Shown: positions 17,729 to 26,019, counted from the stretch's first letter. The stretch is 64,000 nucleotides of DNA from Flavobacteriales bacterium (GCA_020635795.1 JACJZD010000002.1:1-64000); one strand, 5' to 3'. Notes: a model not told the origin generated them from the letters alone. Numbers and translations are program-made.

Positions 17729-18481
17729 ATGTTGAAAGTAAAAAGTGTTTTAGTTTCTCAACCAAAACCAGAAACAGAAAAATCACCATATTTTGATTTA
17801 GCAGAACAGTGTAAAGTTAAAGTTGACTTTAGGCCGTTTATTCATGTTGAAGGAGTACCTGCAAAAGAGTTTCGTTTACAGAAAATTAACTTACAGGAAC
17901 ACGATGCAGTTATATTTACCAGTAGAAATGCTGTTGATCATTATTTTAGAATTGCTGAAGAAATGCGTGTTAAAGTTTCGGAAGAGGTTAAATACTTTTG
18001 TATTTCTGAATCTACAGCGTTATACCTTCAAAAATACATTGTTTACCGTAAGCGTAAAATCTTTTTCGGACAACAAACTTTTGCCGATTTAATTACGGTT
18101 ATAAAAAAACACAAAGAGGCTAATTTTTTGTTGCCTAGTGCTGATATTTTACGTCAAAATATTCCAGATTTGTTAAACGAAAATGGAATTAAATATAAAA
18201 TTGCAACATTGTATCGCACTGTTTGCAGCGATTTATCTGATTTATCTGATGTAAATTATGATATATTGGTATTTTTTAGCCCTTCTGGTATAAAATCATT
18301 GTTTGAGAATTTTCCAAAGTTTAAGCAAAACAATACACGAATTGCTGTGTTTGGACCTACTACTGCTACCGCTGCCGAGCAAGCAGGGTTAAACATAGAT
18401 ATTTCTGCCCCACAACCAGAGTCGCCATCAATGACTAAAGCACTAGAGCTTTACATTAAAAAGGCGAATAAAGGAAAGTAG
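17729..18481 (+). CDS. hemD: Uroporphyrinogen-III synthase
   Basis: The protein has 250 residues. HemD sequences diverge strongly, but the two-domain pattern is visible: DAVIFTSRNAVDHYFRIAEE, a mid segment FGQQTFADLI, YDILVFFSPSGIKSLFENF and AVFGPTTATAAEQAGLNIDISAPQPESPSM near the end. It closes and inverts ring D of hydroxymethylbilane to form uroporphyrinogen III in tetrapyrrole synthesis. It starts 37 bases after DUF4271 on the same strand. Confidence 0.88.
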   Translation: MLKVKSVLVSQPKPETEKSPYFDLAEQCKVKVDFRPFIHVEGVPAKEFRLQKINLQEHDAVIFTSRNAVDHYFRIAEEMRVKVSEEVKYFCISESTALYLQKYIVYRKRKIFFGQQTFADLITVIKKHKEANFLLPSADILRQNIPDLLNENGIKYKIATLYRTVCSDLSDLSDVNYDILVFFSPSGIKSLFENFPKFKQNNTRIAVFGPTTATAAEQAGLNIDISAPQPESPSMTKALELYIKKANKGK

Positions 18482-18488
18482 TCATCGG

Positions 18489-19475
18489 TTAAATTTCTGC
18501 AAGAAATTTTTCTTTAATAGCGAGGAACACTTCATCTATTTCTTCCAAGCTGTTTCGTGTAACCAGTTGTGTACGGTATTCTTTAAAATCAGGAATTCCT
18601 TTAAAGTAATTGCTGTAGTGTGGACGCATTTCGAGCAAACCAAGTTTTTCTCCTTTCCAATCAACAGCCATGTCCAAATGTTGTCTTACAGCATCAAATC
18701 GTTCCAATAAAGTTGGTTTTGTTAAATGTTCGCCAGTATTTAAATAATGTTTTATTTCGTTAAAAATCCAAGGATAGCCAATACTCGCTCTACCAATCAT
18801 AATTCCGTCAACACCAAAACGTTCTTTATAGTCTTTCGCTTTTTCGGGAGTAGTGATATCTCCATTACCAAAAACAGGGATTTGCATGCGTGGATTGTTT
18901 TTTACATCAGCAATTAAGCTCCAGTCAGCTTCTCCTTTATACATTTGTTTTCGTGTGCGTCCGTGTATGGAAATACCTTTAATACCAACATCTTGCAGGC
19001 GTTCAGCAACTTCAACAATGTGCTTACTGTTTTCATCCCAACCTAAACGGGTTTTAACAGTAACGGGTAAGTTGGTCGATTTAACAATTTCGGCAGTTAA
19101 TCGAATCATTTTTGGAATGTCTTGCAAAATGCCTGAGCCAGCACCTTTGCAAACCACTTTTTTTACTGGACAACCATAATTAATATCAATAATATCGGGG
19201 TTTGCAGCAGCAGTAATTTCGGTGGCTTGTTTCATTGATTCGATATCGCCACCAAAAATTTGAATGCCTATAGGGCGTTCGTATTCAAAAATATCAAGTT
19301 TTTGTAAACTTTTTGCTGCATCTCTAATCAATCCTTCGGATGATATAAACTCGGTGTACATTACATCGGCACCATGTTTTTTACACAATGCACGAAAAGG
19401 CGGGTCGCTTACATCTTCCATGGGAGCTAAAAGTAACGGGAAATCACCCAATTCTATGTCGCCTATTTTTACCAT
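18489..19475 (-). CDS. dusB: tRNA-dihydrouridine synthase (DusB type)
   Basis: The 328-residue TIM-barrel flavoprotein has the start APMEDVSDPPFRALCKKHGAD, the catalytic-cysteine region INYGCPVKKVVCKGAGSGIL, VTVKTRLGWDE, ISIHGRTRKQMYKGEADW, FGNGDI and GIMIGRASIGYPWIF. It reduces uridines in the tRNA D loop using NADPH and FMN. It is convergent with hemD, with a 7-base gap. Confidence 0.95.
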   Translation of the reverse strand: MVKIGDIELGDFPLLLAPMEDVSDPPFRALCKKHGADVMYTEFISSEGLIRDAAKSLQKLDIFEYERPIGIQIFGGDIESMKQATEITAAANPDIIDINYGCPVKKVVCKGAGSGILQDIPKMIRLTAEIVKSTNLPVTVKTRLGWDENSKHIVEVAERLQDVGIKGISIHGRTRKQMYKGEADWSLIADVKNNPRMQIPVFGNGDITTPEKAKDYKERFGVDGIMIGRASIGYPWIFNEIKHYLNTGEHLTKPTLLERFDAVRQHLDMAVDWKGEKLGLLEMRPHYSNYFKGIPDFKEYRTQLVTRNSLEEIDEVFLAIKEKFLAEI

Positions 19476-19482
19476 GTTGGTG

Positions 19483-19516
19483 CAAAATTATGGTTTTAAT
19501 TTTCATAAATACCAAA
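19483..19516 (-). promoter_or_regulatory. Candidate promoter of dusB
   Basis: On the minus strand TTTG (19516-19513) and TAATTTTG (19490-19483) are separated by 22 bases, a little longer than the usual Bacteroidota spacing of about 19-21. The -7 box ends seven bases before the ATG, which would give a nearly leaderless mRNA. Confidence 0.4.
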
Positions 19517-19578
19517 CTACCTAGCAACATAAGATTTATACATTACAATAAGAGTTATAAAACATCGTTTATTTCACT

Positions 19579-20061
19579 ATGAATTTTAAAAAAATAGAGG
19601 AAATAATATATACTATTTTATTAATTCCTCTTGGGTTAGTTTTTTCTCTCGTTATTCTATATTTAGCTGTTTTAGGATACTGGTATATAAAATATCCCGA
19701 TCCTGACTGCAAAAACACAAATAAAATTTTTAATGAATATTCTCCAAATACCTTAGAATATAATACTGAATTAATACGGTTGTTGAAGAAGACAGAAAGT
19801 TTAGAAACAAGTTATTGGTTAGGAGGCTACTTAGATCCTGAACATATTTCAATTTTTATTCAAAATGATAGTATTTGTACAATAGCACTTATAACAATTA
19901 ATGCACATAAACTCAAAAATGACGGTGGTTTTTTGACTCATTTAATGCAAGTTAATGGAGTTTCTTATAATGGACCTTTAACGGGTGTTAAATTTGAATT
20001 TAGTAATAACAAAAATAATCCTGAAATTTTTTTAATAGCTGTAGAAGATATTATTGATTAA
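19579..20061 (+). CDS. Hypothetical membrane-anchored protein
   Basis: The 160-residue protein has one N-terminal membrane helix (about 9-36, IIYTILLIPLGLVFSLVILYLAVLGYWY in two runs). The globular part that follows has no motif I recognise (SYWLGGYLDPEHISIFIQNDSICTIALITI). It is probably anchored in the inner membrane with the rest in the periplasm. It ends one base before the convergent TM2 gene. Confidence 0.55.
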   Translation: MNFKKIEEIIYTILLIPLGLVFSLVILYLAVLGYWYIKYPDPDCKNTNKIFNEYSPNTLEYNTELIRLLKKTESLETSYWLGGYLDPEHISIFIQNDSICTIALITINAHKLKNDGGFLTHLMQVNGVSYNGPLTGVKFEFSNNKNNPEIFLIAVEDIID

Positions 20062-20062
20062 A

Positions 20063-20428
20063 CTACTTATCCTCTCCACCCCACATGATAATTTTTTGGT
20101 TTTGTTCAAATGTTGAGATGTCTTTTTTAAAGATTAAATGCACCAAATCAATAACGGGTAAAATACCAAAACCACCTAATGTTACCGCATAAATAATAGG
20201 TGCTCCAGGGCGTGTGCCTAAATATACTCGATGCCCTCCTAAAGGACCTGTTAACACGGTAAATATTATGGCTTTTGCACGTACGTGTTTGCGTTTGGGT
20301 AAATCTTTAGTTGTTTGCAGTGTATCTACCACAATTGAATCTTGTAGTTGAATGGGCACGGCAAAATTAGCTTTTGAAAAAAATGAAAATAACCAGAAAA
20401 TAACCAGAAGAAAAACCCTTCTAAACAT
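20063..20428 (-). CDS. TM2-like domain membrane protein
   Basis: The 121-residue protein has a signal peptide (to about residue 19) followed by a TM2-like pair of helices: AIIFTVLTGPLGGHRVYLGTR, APIIYAVTLGGFGILPVIDLVHLIF. The G-x-H-R-x-Y-L-G turn and P-x-x-D-L between helices are the domain's signature. The function of TM2 proteins in bacteria is not established. Its start overlaps the end of cysC by about one base, so the two genes share a transcript. Confidence 0.75.
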   Translation of the reverse strand: MFRRVFLLVIFWLFSFFSKANFAVPIQLQDSIVVDTLQTTKDLPKRKHVRAKAIIFTVLTGPLGGHRVYLGTRPGAPIIYAVTLGGFGILPVIDLVHLIFKKDISTFEQNQKIIMWGGEDK

Positions 20429-21036
20429 TACTTGGGTTGAATTTTTGTTAAAACCTTGTCCAAAATTTCTTTCACCGATTCTTCAACCGTTCTGTTGGCA
20501 GTTTTAACATCTAAAAACGGATTTGTAGGAGCTTCAAAAGGAGAACTTATTCCTGTAAAATCTTTTATTTCACCAGCTCTAGCTTTTTTGTACAAACCTT
20601 TTACATCGCGTTGCTCACAAATTTCTATAGGTGTATTGATAAAGATTTCTAAAAAGTCGTTTTCGCCAATAATGGTTTTGGCTTGCTCTCTTATTTCGTT
20701 TGTTGGGCTTACAAAACAGTTTATGGTAACAATGCCGCAGTTTAAAAACAATTTGGTTACTTCAGCAATTCTACGAATATTCTCTTTACGGTCATTTTCG
20801 CTAAAACCTAAGTTGTTGTTTATTCCTGCTCTAATGTTATCGCCATCCAACACCTGAGTTAAAATACCTCGTTTGTTGAGTTCTTTCTCCAAGGCAATAG
20901 CAATAGTGGTTTTACCAGAACCAGACAAACCTGTAAACCAAATTACTACCGATTGTTGTTTCAATAAGGCTTGTTTGTCTTTTCGTCCTAAAATAGAATC
21001 GAAAACGGGATGGATATGGTCTGGAATTTTACTCAT
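20428..21036 (-). CDS. cysC: Adenylyl-sulfate kinase
   Basis: The 202-residue protein has P-loop GLSGSGKTTIA, then DGDNIRAGINNNLGFSENDRKENIRR (two runs), IVTINCFVSPT and FLEIFINTPIEICEQRDVKGLYKKA, all characteristic of APS kinase. It phosphorylates APS to PAPS. ATG 21036 (MSKIPDHIHPVF) is preferred to GTG 21045 because a TAATTTTG box (21052-21045) overlaps the latter. ATP sulfurylase and PAPS reductase genes are not in the window; CysQ, which degrades the by-product PAP, is encoded 4 kb away. Confidence 0.93.
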   Translation of the reverse strand: MSKIPDHIHPVFDSILGRKDKQALLKQQSVVIWFTGLSGSGKTTIAIALEKELNKRGILTQVLDGDNIRAGINNNLGFSENDRKENIRRIAEVTKLFLNCGIVTINCFVSPTNEIREQAKTIIGENDFLEIFINTPIEICEQRDVKGLYKKARAGEIKDFTGISSPFEAPTNPFLDVKTANRTVEESVKEILDKVLTKIQPK

Positions 21037-21122
21037 GTGTAACACAAAATTAGCCTTTTAGTTACAGAAAAATTAATTTTTTTGTCGGTAATTAAATTTA
21101 ACAAAAACCCTATAGTTTTCCT

Positions 21123-21130
21123 TAAATTTG
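21123..21130 (+). promoter_or_regulatory. Candidate -7 box of the deoC operon
   Basis: TAAATTTG fits TAnnTTTG and lies 17 bases before the ATG at 21148. A transcript from here would exclude the longer frame open from 21082, supporting the 21148 start. No good -33 TTG was found. Confidence 0.4.
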
Positions 21131-21147
21131 AACTTCAATTGATAAAA

Positions 21148-22059
21148 ATGGTAAAATCAACATTAAAATATTCAAACAATCCCTCACCAACTGTAGACCA
21201 AGTTGGAATAATTGATAGGATTGATCGAATAACCAGTCGAAGTATTAAAGACGAATCAAAATTACAAGGATTAAAAATGGCATTGAACATGGTTGATTTA
21301 ACCACGTTAGAAGGTGCTGATACAGTTCGAAAAGTGCAACAATTGTGTAACAAAGCACAACATTTGCATGATTCTTATCCAGGATTACCAACAGTTGCAG
21401 CGGTATGTGTGTATCCCAATTTTGTAAAAACAGCTAAACAATGTTTAAAAGGTTCGGGTATCAATGTGGCGTCGGTTGCAACAGCTTTTCCAAGTGGGCA
21501 ATCGAGTTTAGAGGTTAAGTTGTTAGACACTAAAATTGCCATTGATGGTGGAGCCGAAGAGGTGGACATGGTAATTAGTAGAGGTAGATTTCATGAAGGC
21601 GATTACAATTTTGTATTTGATGAAATTGCAGCTATTAAAGAGGCGTGTGGTAACGCTCGACTGAAAGTAATTTTAGAAACAGGTGAATTAGGCTCTTTTG
21701 ATAAAGTAAGAAAAGCGAGTGATATTTCTATTGAGGCTGGGGCAGATTTTATCAAAACATCAACTGGAAAAATTAGTCCAGCAGCTACTTTACCAGTAAC
21801 CTTGGTAATGCTTGAGGCCATAAAAGACCATTACTACAAAACGGGAATACAAGTAGGAATGAAGCCTGCAGGAGGTATTTCGAATGCTAAATTGGCTTTG
21901 CAATATTTAATGTTGGTAAAAGAAACATTGGGGGCAGCTTGGTTAACGAACCAATGGTTTAGGTTTGGTGCAAGTAGCCTTGCCAACGACTTGTTAATGC
22001 AGATTGTAAAACAACAAACGGGTGTTTATCAATCGAAAGATTATTTTTCAAAAGATTAA
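21148..22059 (+). CDS. deoC: Deoxyribose-phosphate aldolase
   Basis: The 303-residue protein starts at MVKSTLKYSNNP. Schiff-base lysine context ADFIKTSTGK, the proton-relay lysine in GMKPAGGI, the early DLTTLEGADT and AAVCVYPNFV all fit. The DLTTLEGADT segment and the length put it with the longer, animal-like DERA group rather than the roughly 220-residue bacterial form. It splits 2-deoxyribose-5-phosphate into glyceraldehyde-3-phosphate and acetaldehyde. The ALDH gene follows after 3 bases, consistent with immediate oxidation of the acetaldehyde. Confidence 0.95.
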   Translation: MVKSTLKYSNNPSPTVDQVGIIDRIDRITSRSIKDESKLQGLKMALNMVDLTTLEGADTVRKVQQLCNKAQHLHDSYPGLPTVAAVCVYPNFVKTAKQCLKGSGINVASVATAFPSGQSSLEVKLLDTKIAIDGGAEEVDMVISRGRFHEGDYNFVFDEIAAIKEACGNARLKVILETGELGSFDKVRKASDISIEAGADFIKTSTGKISPAATLPVTLVMLEAIKDHYYKTGIQVGMKPAGGISNAKLALQYLMLVKETLGAAWLTNQWFRFGASSLANDLLMQIVKQQTGVYQSKDYFSKD

Positions 22060-22062
22060 GAA

Positions 22063-23529
22063 ATGACAAAAAAAACGATAAAAATTAATTTTGATACAGG
22101 GTGGGATTTAGCTCCTGCACCAGAAAGTACCAGCCACATTCAGCTAAACGAACAATACGAATTGTTTATTGGCGGAAAATGGGTAAAACCAAGTTCGGGC
22201 AAGTATTTTCCAACTATAAACCCTGCAACAGAAGAAAAAATTGCTATGATTGCTGAAGCCAACGAAAAGGACGTGGATAAAGCAGTTAAAGCAGCAAGAA
22301 AGGCTTATACCGATGTTTGGAGTAAAATGCCTGCAAGCGAAAGAGGTAAATACATTTATCGAATTGCTCGATTGATTCAAGAAAAAGCGAGAGAGTTTGC
22401 GGTTATTGAATCGATGGATGGTGGTAAACCAATCAGAGAATCTCGCGATGTTGATGTGCCGTTGGCAGCAGCCCACTTCTTTTATTATGCTGGTTGGGCA
22501 GATAAATTAGATTATGCTTTTCCAAACAGAAAACCTCAATCGTTAGGTGTTGCAGGTCAAATTACTCCTTGGAATTTCCCATTATTAATGGCTGCTTGGA
22601 AAATTGCTCCCGCTTTAGCAACAGGAAATACCGTAGTATTAAAACCTGCTGAAACAACTCCATTAACAGCATTGAAGTTAGCAGAAATTATACAAGAGGC
22701 AGGCTTGCCTGATGGAGTGGTAAACATTATAACTGGTGCTGGCGAAACAGGTGCTGCTATTGTTAACCACAACGATGTAGATAAAATTGCATTTACAGGG
22801 TCAACGGGAGTTGGAAAAATTATCCAAAATGCTGTTGCTGGTACAAACAAAAAAGTAACGCTAGAATTGGGTGGTAAAGCTGCTAACATTATTTTTGAAG
22901 ACGCTGCTTTAGACCAAGCAGTAGAAGGAATTATCAATGGTATTTATTTTAATCAAGGTCACGTTTGTTGTGCGGGTTCTCGTTTGTTTGTGGAAGAATC
23001 CGTCTATGGTATTGTGTTACGAAAATTGAAAGACCGAATGGATAACTTGATTGTTGGAAATCCGTTAGATAAGAACACAGATATTGGTGCAATTAACTCT
23101 AAAGAACAATTAACTACCATCAACAATTATTTAAAAATTGGTGCAAAAGAAGGTGGCGAAATGTATCAATCCAACTGCTCAGTTCCAAAAAAAGGATTTT
23201 GGTGTAAACCAACTTTATTTACCAATGTTTCTCAATCAAATCGTATTGTTCAAGAAGAAATTTTTGGACCTGTTTTAGCGATTCAAACATTTAGAACAGT
23301 TAGCGAGGTAATTGAAAAAGCAAACAACACTCCTTTTGGTTTGTCGGCAGGAGTTTGGACTGATAAAGGCTCTAAATTGTTCAACCTCTCGTCGCAATTA
23401 AAAGCTGGAATTATTTGGGGTAATACCTATAATAAATTTGACCCAACTTCTCCATTTGGAGGTTATAAAGAAAGTGGGTTTGGTAGAGAAGGTGGTTTAC
23501 ATGGATTGAAACCGTACCTTAAGTTTTAA
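22063..23529 (+). CDS. Aldehyde dehydrogenase (catalytic partner of an ALDH16-like pair)
   Basis: This 488-residue protein is a complete NAD(P)-dependent ALDH: PWNFPLLMAAWKIAPALATGNTVVLKPAE, FTGSTGVGKII, general base in LELGGKAA, catalytic Cys302 in GHVCCAGSR, EEIFGPVLAIQTF and SPFGGYKESGFGREGG. It is 3 bases downstream of deoC and followed, after the four-helix-bundle gene, by a shortened ALDH-like gene. Acetaldehyde from DeoC is the obvious substrate (inference). Together the two ALDH products (780 residues) equal a single ALDH16 chain. Confidence 0.93.
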   Translation: MTKKTIKINFDTGWDLAPAPESTSHIQLNEQYELFIGGKWVKPSSGKYFPTINPATEEKIAMIAEANEKDVDKAVKAARKAYTDVWSKMPASERGKYIYRIARLIQEKAREFAVIESMDGGKPIRESRDVDVPLAAAHFFYYAGWADKLDYAFPNRKPQSLGVAGQITPWNFPLLMAAWKIAPALATGNTVVLKPAETTPLTALKLAEIIQEAGLPDGVVNIITGAGETGAAIVNHNDVDKIAFTGSTGVGKIIQNAVAGTNKKVTLELGGKAANIIFEDAALDQAVEGIINGIYFNQGHVCCAGSRLFVEESVYGIVLRKLKDRMDNLIVGNPLDKNTDIGAINSKEQLTTINNYLKIGAKEGGEMYQSNCSVPKKGFWCKPTLFTNVSQSNRIVQEEIFGPVLAIQTFRTVSEVIEKANNTPFGLSAGVWTDKGSKLFNLSSQLKAGIIWGNTYNKFDPTSPFGGYKESGFGREGGLHGLKPYLKF

Positions 23530-23623
23530 TGAGATATTAAGCTAATTTGATAATGTCATAATTAAAAAATTAATAACTAAAACTAAAAAGCAAACATTAG
23601 CTAATTAATTTAATATCTCATTA
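23527..23623. repeat. Inverted repeat between ALDH and four-helix-bundle gene
   Basis: TAATGAGATATTAA (23527-23540) and TTAATATCTCATTA (23610-23623) are a perfect 14-bp inverted pair. The left arm begins in the ALDH stop codon. The interval is very A+T-rich with CTAATTTGATAATGT-type oligomers. A 12-bp direct repeat ATTAGCTAATTA also flanks the four-helix-bundle gene, at 23596-23607 and 24018-24029. These mark the borders of an apparent insertion. Confidence 0.6.
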
Positions 23624-23639
23624 GCCAATTAGTAAAAAG

Positions 23640-24008
23640 ATGCAGTTTACAGACAATCCAAAATACAAAGATAATGTTATTCTTAAATTAACTTTTGAGT
23701 TTGCAGTAGGTATTGTTAAATATTCTGAGGAGTTAGATGCGGTTCGAAAATATAGTATTGCGAATCAAATTTTGAGATCAGGAACTTCGATTGGAGCGAA
23801 TGTTAAAGAGGCTCAAAATGCAGAAAGTAAAAAAGATTTTATACATAAATTAAAAATAGCACTTAAAGAAGCTGATGAATTAGAATATTGGTTGTTTCTC
23901 TGTAACGAAGTAGAATCATACCCATCTTCAAATGAATTGCTTGAAAAATTAGTAGAAATAAAAAAGATACTGAATAAAATTGTTTCATCCTCAAAATTAA
24001 ATGTGTGA
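23640..24008 (+). CDS. Four-helix-bundle protein (23S rRNA intervening-sequence type)
   Basis: The protein has 122 residues. The hallmark pattern is NQILRSGTSIGANVKEAQNAESKKDFIHKLKIALKEADELEYWL (in short runs), shared with proteins encoded in 23S rRNA intervening sequences and dispersed singly in Bacteroidota genomes. It has an all-helical, basic N-terminal half. It lies between two ALDH genes that would otherwise be adjacent, on the same strand, bordered by short repeats. A second family member begins at 63815, again directly after a subunit gene. The function is not known. Confidence 0.88.
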   Translation: MQFTDNPKYKDNVILKLTFEFAVGIVKYSEELDAVRKYSIANQILRSGTSIGANVKEAQNAESKKDFIHKLKIALKEADELEYWLFLCNEVESYPSSNELLEKLVEIKKILNKIVSSSKLNV

Positions 24009-24056
24009 ATTGAAACAATTAGCTAATTATCACATCAACCAATTATCTAATTAATA

Positions 24057-24935
24057 ATGAGAATAGAAATATTGAAAACCTACAAAATATATATCGGTGG
24101 TAAATTTCCAAGAACAGAATCGGGGAGGTTTTACACGCCTAAAAATGGACTTACTCCATTAGGTAATATTTGTTTGTCGTCGCGAAAAGATTTTAGAAAC
24201 GCAGTAGTTGCTGCTCGAGCTGCTTTTGATGGCTGGTCGGGTGCTACAGCTTACAACCGTAGTCAAGTTTTATACAGAATTGCCGAAATGCTGGAAGGCA
24301 GAAAAGCACAATTTGTTGATGAATTGATGAAACAAGGCTCTACAAAAGCTGCAGCCGAAAAAGAAGTAAACGGTTCTATTGATAGAATTATTTACTATGC
24401 TGGGTGGTGCGATAAGTATATGCAACTATTTAGTGCTGTAAATCCAGTGGCAACTTCTCATTTTAACTTTACTGTTCCAGAGCCTACAGGTGTGGTTTCA
24501 ATTTTAGCTCCCGAAGACACGAGTTTAATAGGGTTAGTTTCAAGTATAATTCCTGTAATTGCATCGGGTAATACTTGTGTGGTGTTGGCTTCTGAAAACA
24601 AACCCTTGTGTGCAATAACTTTTGCAGAGGTTATCAATTCATCTGACGTGCCGGGTGGCGTAATTAATATTTTAACTGGAACAAGAAAAGAGTTGCGTTC
24701 ACACATGGCGTCGCACATGGATGTAAATGCACTGCTTTATACTGGTGGTGATAAAAAAGAATCGTTAGAAATAAAAAAATTAGCGGTTGATAATTTAAAG
24801 CGAGTGGTGGTAAGAGATTTTACAGCGGTTTATGATGCAACACACAACAATCCATATTACATGGAAGATTTTGTAGAAATGAAAACAACTTGGCACCCGA
24901 TTGAAAAAATTGGTGCATCGGGAAGTGGATATTGA
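24057..24935 (+). CDS. Shortened, non-catalytic ALDH-like protein (ALDH16 C-domain type)
   Basis: The 292-residue protein aligns with the first part of an ALDH: YKIYIGGKFPRTESGRFY, AARAAFDGWSGATAYNRSQVLYRIAEMLE, RIIYYAGWCDKYMQ, PEPTGVVSILAPE and a Rossmann part GNTCVVLASENKPLCA...PGGVINILTG. The catalytic-cysteine domain is missing, and the chain jumps to NPYYMEDFVEMKTTWHP and a short tail. The second domain of ALDH16 enzymes has the same design, so this looks like a genuine separate subunit rather than a decayed gene: no frameshift is seen and the end is clean. It probably pairs with the full ALDH upstream. Confidence 0.85.
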   Translation: MRIEILKTYKIYIGGKFPRTESGRFYTPKNGLTPLGNICLSSRKDFRNAVVAARAAFDGWSGATAYNRSQVLYRIAEMLEGRKAQFVDELMKQGSTKAAAEKEVNGSIDRIIYYAGWCDKYMQLFSAVNPVATSHFNFTVPEPTGVVSILAPEDTSLIGLVSSIIPVIASGNTCVVLASENKPLCAITFAEVINSSDVPGGVINILTGTRKELRSHMASHMDVNALLYTGGDKKESLEIKKLAVDNLKRVVVRDFTAVYDATHNNPYYMEDFVEMKTTWHPIEKIGASGSGY

Positions 24936-24970
24936 GAAGATGGAAGTTGGAAGACGGAAGTCCGAAGTTG
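24936..24970. repeat. Tandem heptanucleotide repeat
   Basis: There are five 7-base units directly after the stop codon: GAAGATG, GAAGTTG, GAAGACG, GAAGTCC, GAAGTTG. They are purine-rich and G-richer than the surroundings. Confidence 0.7.
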
Positions 24971-24984
24971 GCTATGAGCGTTGG

Positions 24985-25016
24985 CTTCCCCTCTTGAGAG
25001 AGGCAGGGGTGTGTTT
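24985..25016. repeat. Dispersed repeat, second-hairpin-only copy
   Basis: CTTCCCCTCTTGAGAGA...CAGGGGTGTG matches the right half of the complete unit at 7437-7495, with a small change in the arm. The first hairpin is absent. It lies in the gap before cysQ. Confidence 0.65.
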
Positions 25017-25058
25017 TTGAATTAAAAAGAAGTAAGTTACGATTTAGAAAAATAAAAA

Positions 25059-25862
25059 ATGACAAGAGAAGAATTATTGATGACTGCTATTAAAGCAGCT
25101 TTAAAAGGTGGAGAGGAAATTCTTGCCGTTTACGAATCGGAATTTGCTGTAGAACAGAAAGAAGATAGAACGCCTTTAACACAAGCGGATAAAAATGCGC
25201 ATCTGGCCATTGCTAAATTATTGGAAAAAACTGCTTTGCCTGTGTTGAGTGAAGAAGGGAAACAAACCGCTTACGAAACCCGAAAGTCGTGGAAACAATT
25301 TTGGATGGTTGACCCTTTAGATGGTACTAGAGAATTTGTAAAACGCAACGGTGAGTTTACGGTAAACATTGCCTTAATTGAAAACGGCGAAGCTACCATG
25401 GGCGTAATTTATGTGCCTGTAACCGAAGAATTGTATTTTTCTGATATGGCTATTGGAGCCTTTAAGTGCAACTCTAACCCCTCCACTCAACACCCATCAC
25501 TCATCACTCTTATTGCAAAATCAAACAAACTTCCTTTAAAGCAAGATAGAAAAAACTTTGTAGTAGTTGGTAGTCGTTCGCACATGAGCCCAGAAACGGA
25601 AGCGTACATGAACGAACAAAAAACCATACATGCCGAAGTAGATATGCTTTCGAAAGGTAGCTCGTTAAAACTGTGTATGGTTGCCGAAGGCAGTGCCGAT
25701 AGTTACCCACGTTTTGCACCAACCATGGAGTGGGACACTGCTGCAGGACAAGCCATTGCTGTTGCTTCTGGTGCTGAGGTAATTAATTGGGAAACCAAAA
25801 AGCGTATGCAGTATAACAAAGAAAATTTGTTAAATACGTGGTTTTTGGTAGCTAGAAATTAA
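25059..25862 (+). CDS. cysQ: 3'(2'),5'-bisphosphate nucleotidase
   Basis: The 267-residue protein belongs to the inositol monophosphatase superfamily, with metal-binding motifs SEEGK, DPLDGTREFVKRNGEFTVN (the DPxDGT box) and WDTAAGQAIAVASGA. The REF after DPLDGT and the overall length fit CysQ. It hydrolyses 3'-phosphoadenosine 5'-phosphate to AMP and phosphate, complementing CysC. A short insertion SNPSTQHPSLITL lies in mid-domain. It follows the ALDH block on the same strand after a gap of about 120 bases with repeats. Confidence 0.92.
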   Translation: MTREELLMTAIKAALKGGEEILAVYESEFAVEQKEDRTPLTQADKNAHLAIAKLLEKTALPVLSEEGKQTAYETRKSWKQFWMVDPLDGTREFVKRNGEFTVNIALIENGEATMGVIYVPVTEELYFSDMAIGAFKCNSNPSTQHPSLITLIAKSNKLPLKQDRKNFVVVGSRSHMSPETEAYMNEQKTIHAEVDMLSKGSSLKLCMVAEGSADSYPRFAPTMEWDTAAGQAIAVASGAEVINWETKKRMQYNKENLLNTWFLVARN

Positions 25863-25922
25863 AAAATTAATTGATTATTTAACCTGAGTTCGATATAACT
25901 TATTACTAAATCTTTCTTCTAG

Positions 25923-26002
25923 CATTCCTGCGGAGGCAGGAATCCAGCTTTAAAACTGATTTTAGTTTAATTTCTGGTTTCCTTGTCAAGCAAGGAATGA
26001 AA
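25923..26002. repeat. Hairpin-array repeat (short copy)
   Basis: ATTCCTGC/GCAGGAAT (25924-25931/25936-25943), CCAG/CTGG (25944-25947/25974-25977) and CCTTG/CAAGG (25981-25985/25991-25995) repeat the plan of the element at 70-230: CATTCCTGCG...GCAGGAA at one end, CAAGGAATGA at the other. It lies between convergent cysQ and the YdeI-like gene and may serve as a bidirectional terminator. Confidence 0.7.
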
Positions 26003-26019
26003 TTAATCTAAAACCTGTA

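Noticed and set aside
20456..20857. 133-residue plus-strand frame opposite cysC
   Set aside because: It covers the conserved APS-kinase core on the other strand; no start signal or family features.
24057..24935. The short ALDH considered as a pseudogene
   Set aside because: There is no frameshift or internal stop, the tail is not a simple truncation, and the layout matches the non-catalytic domain of ALDH16.
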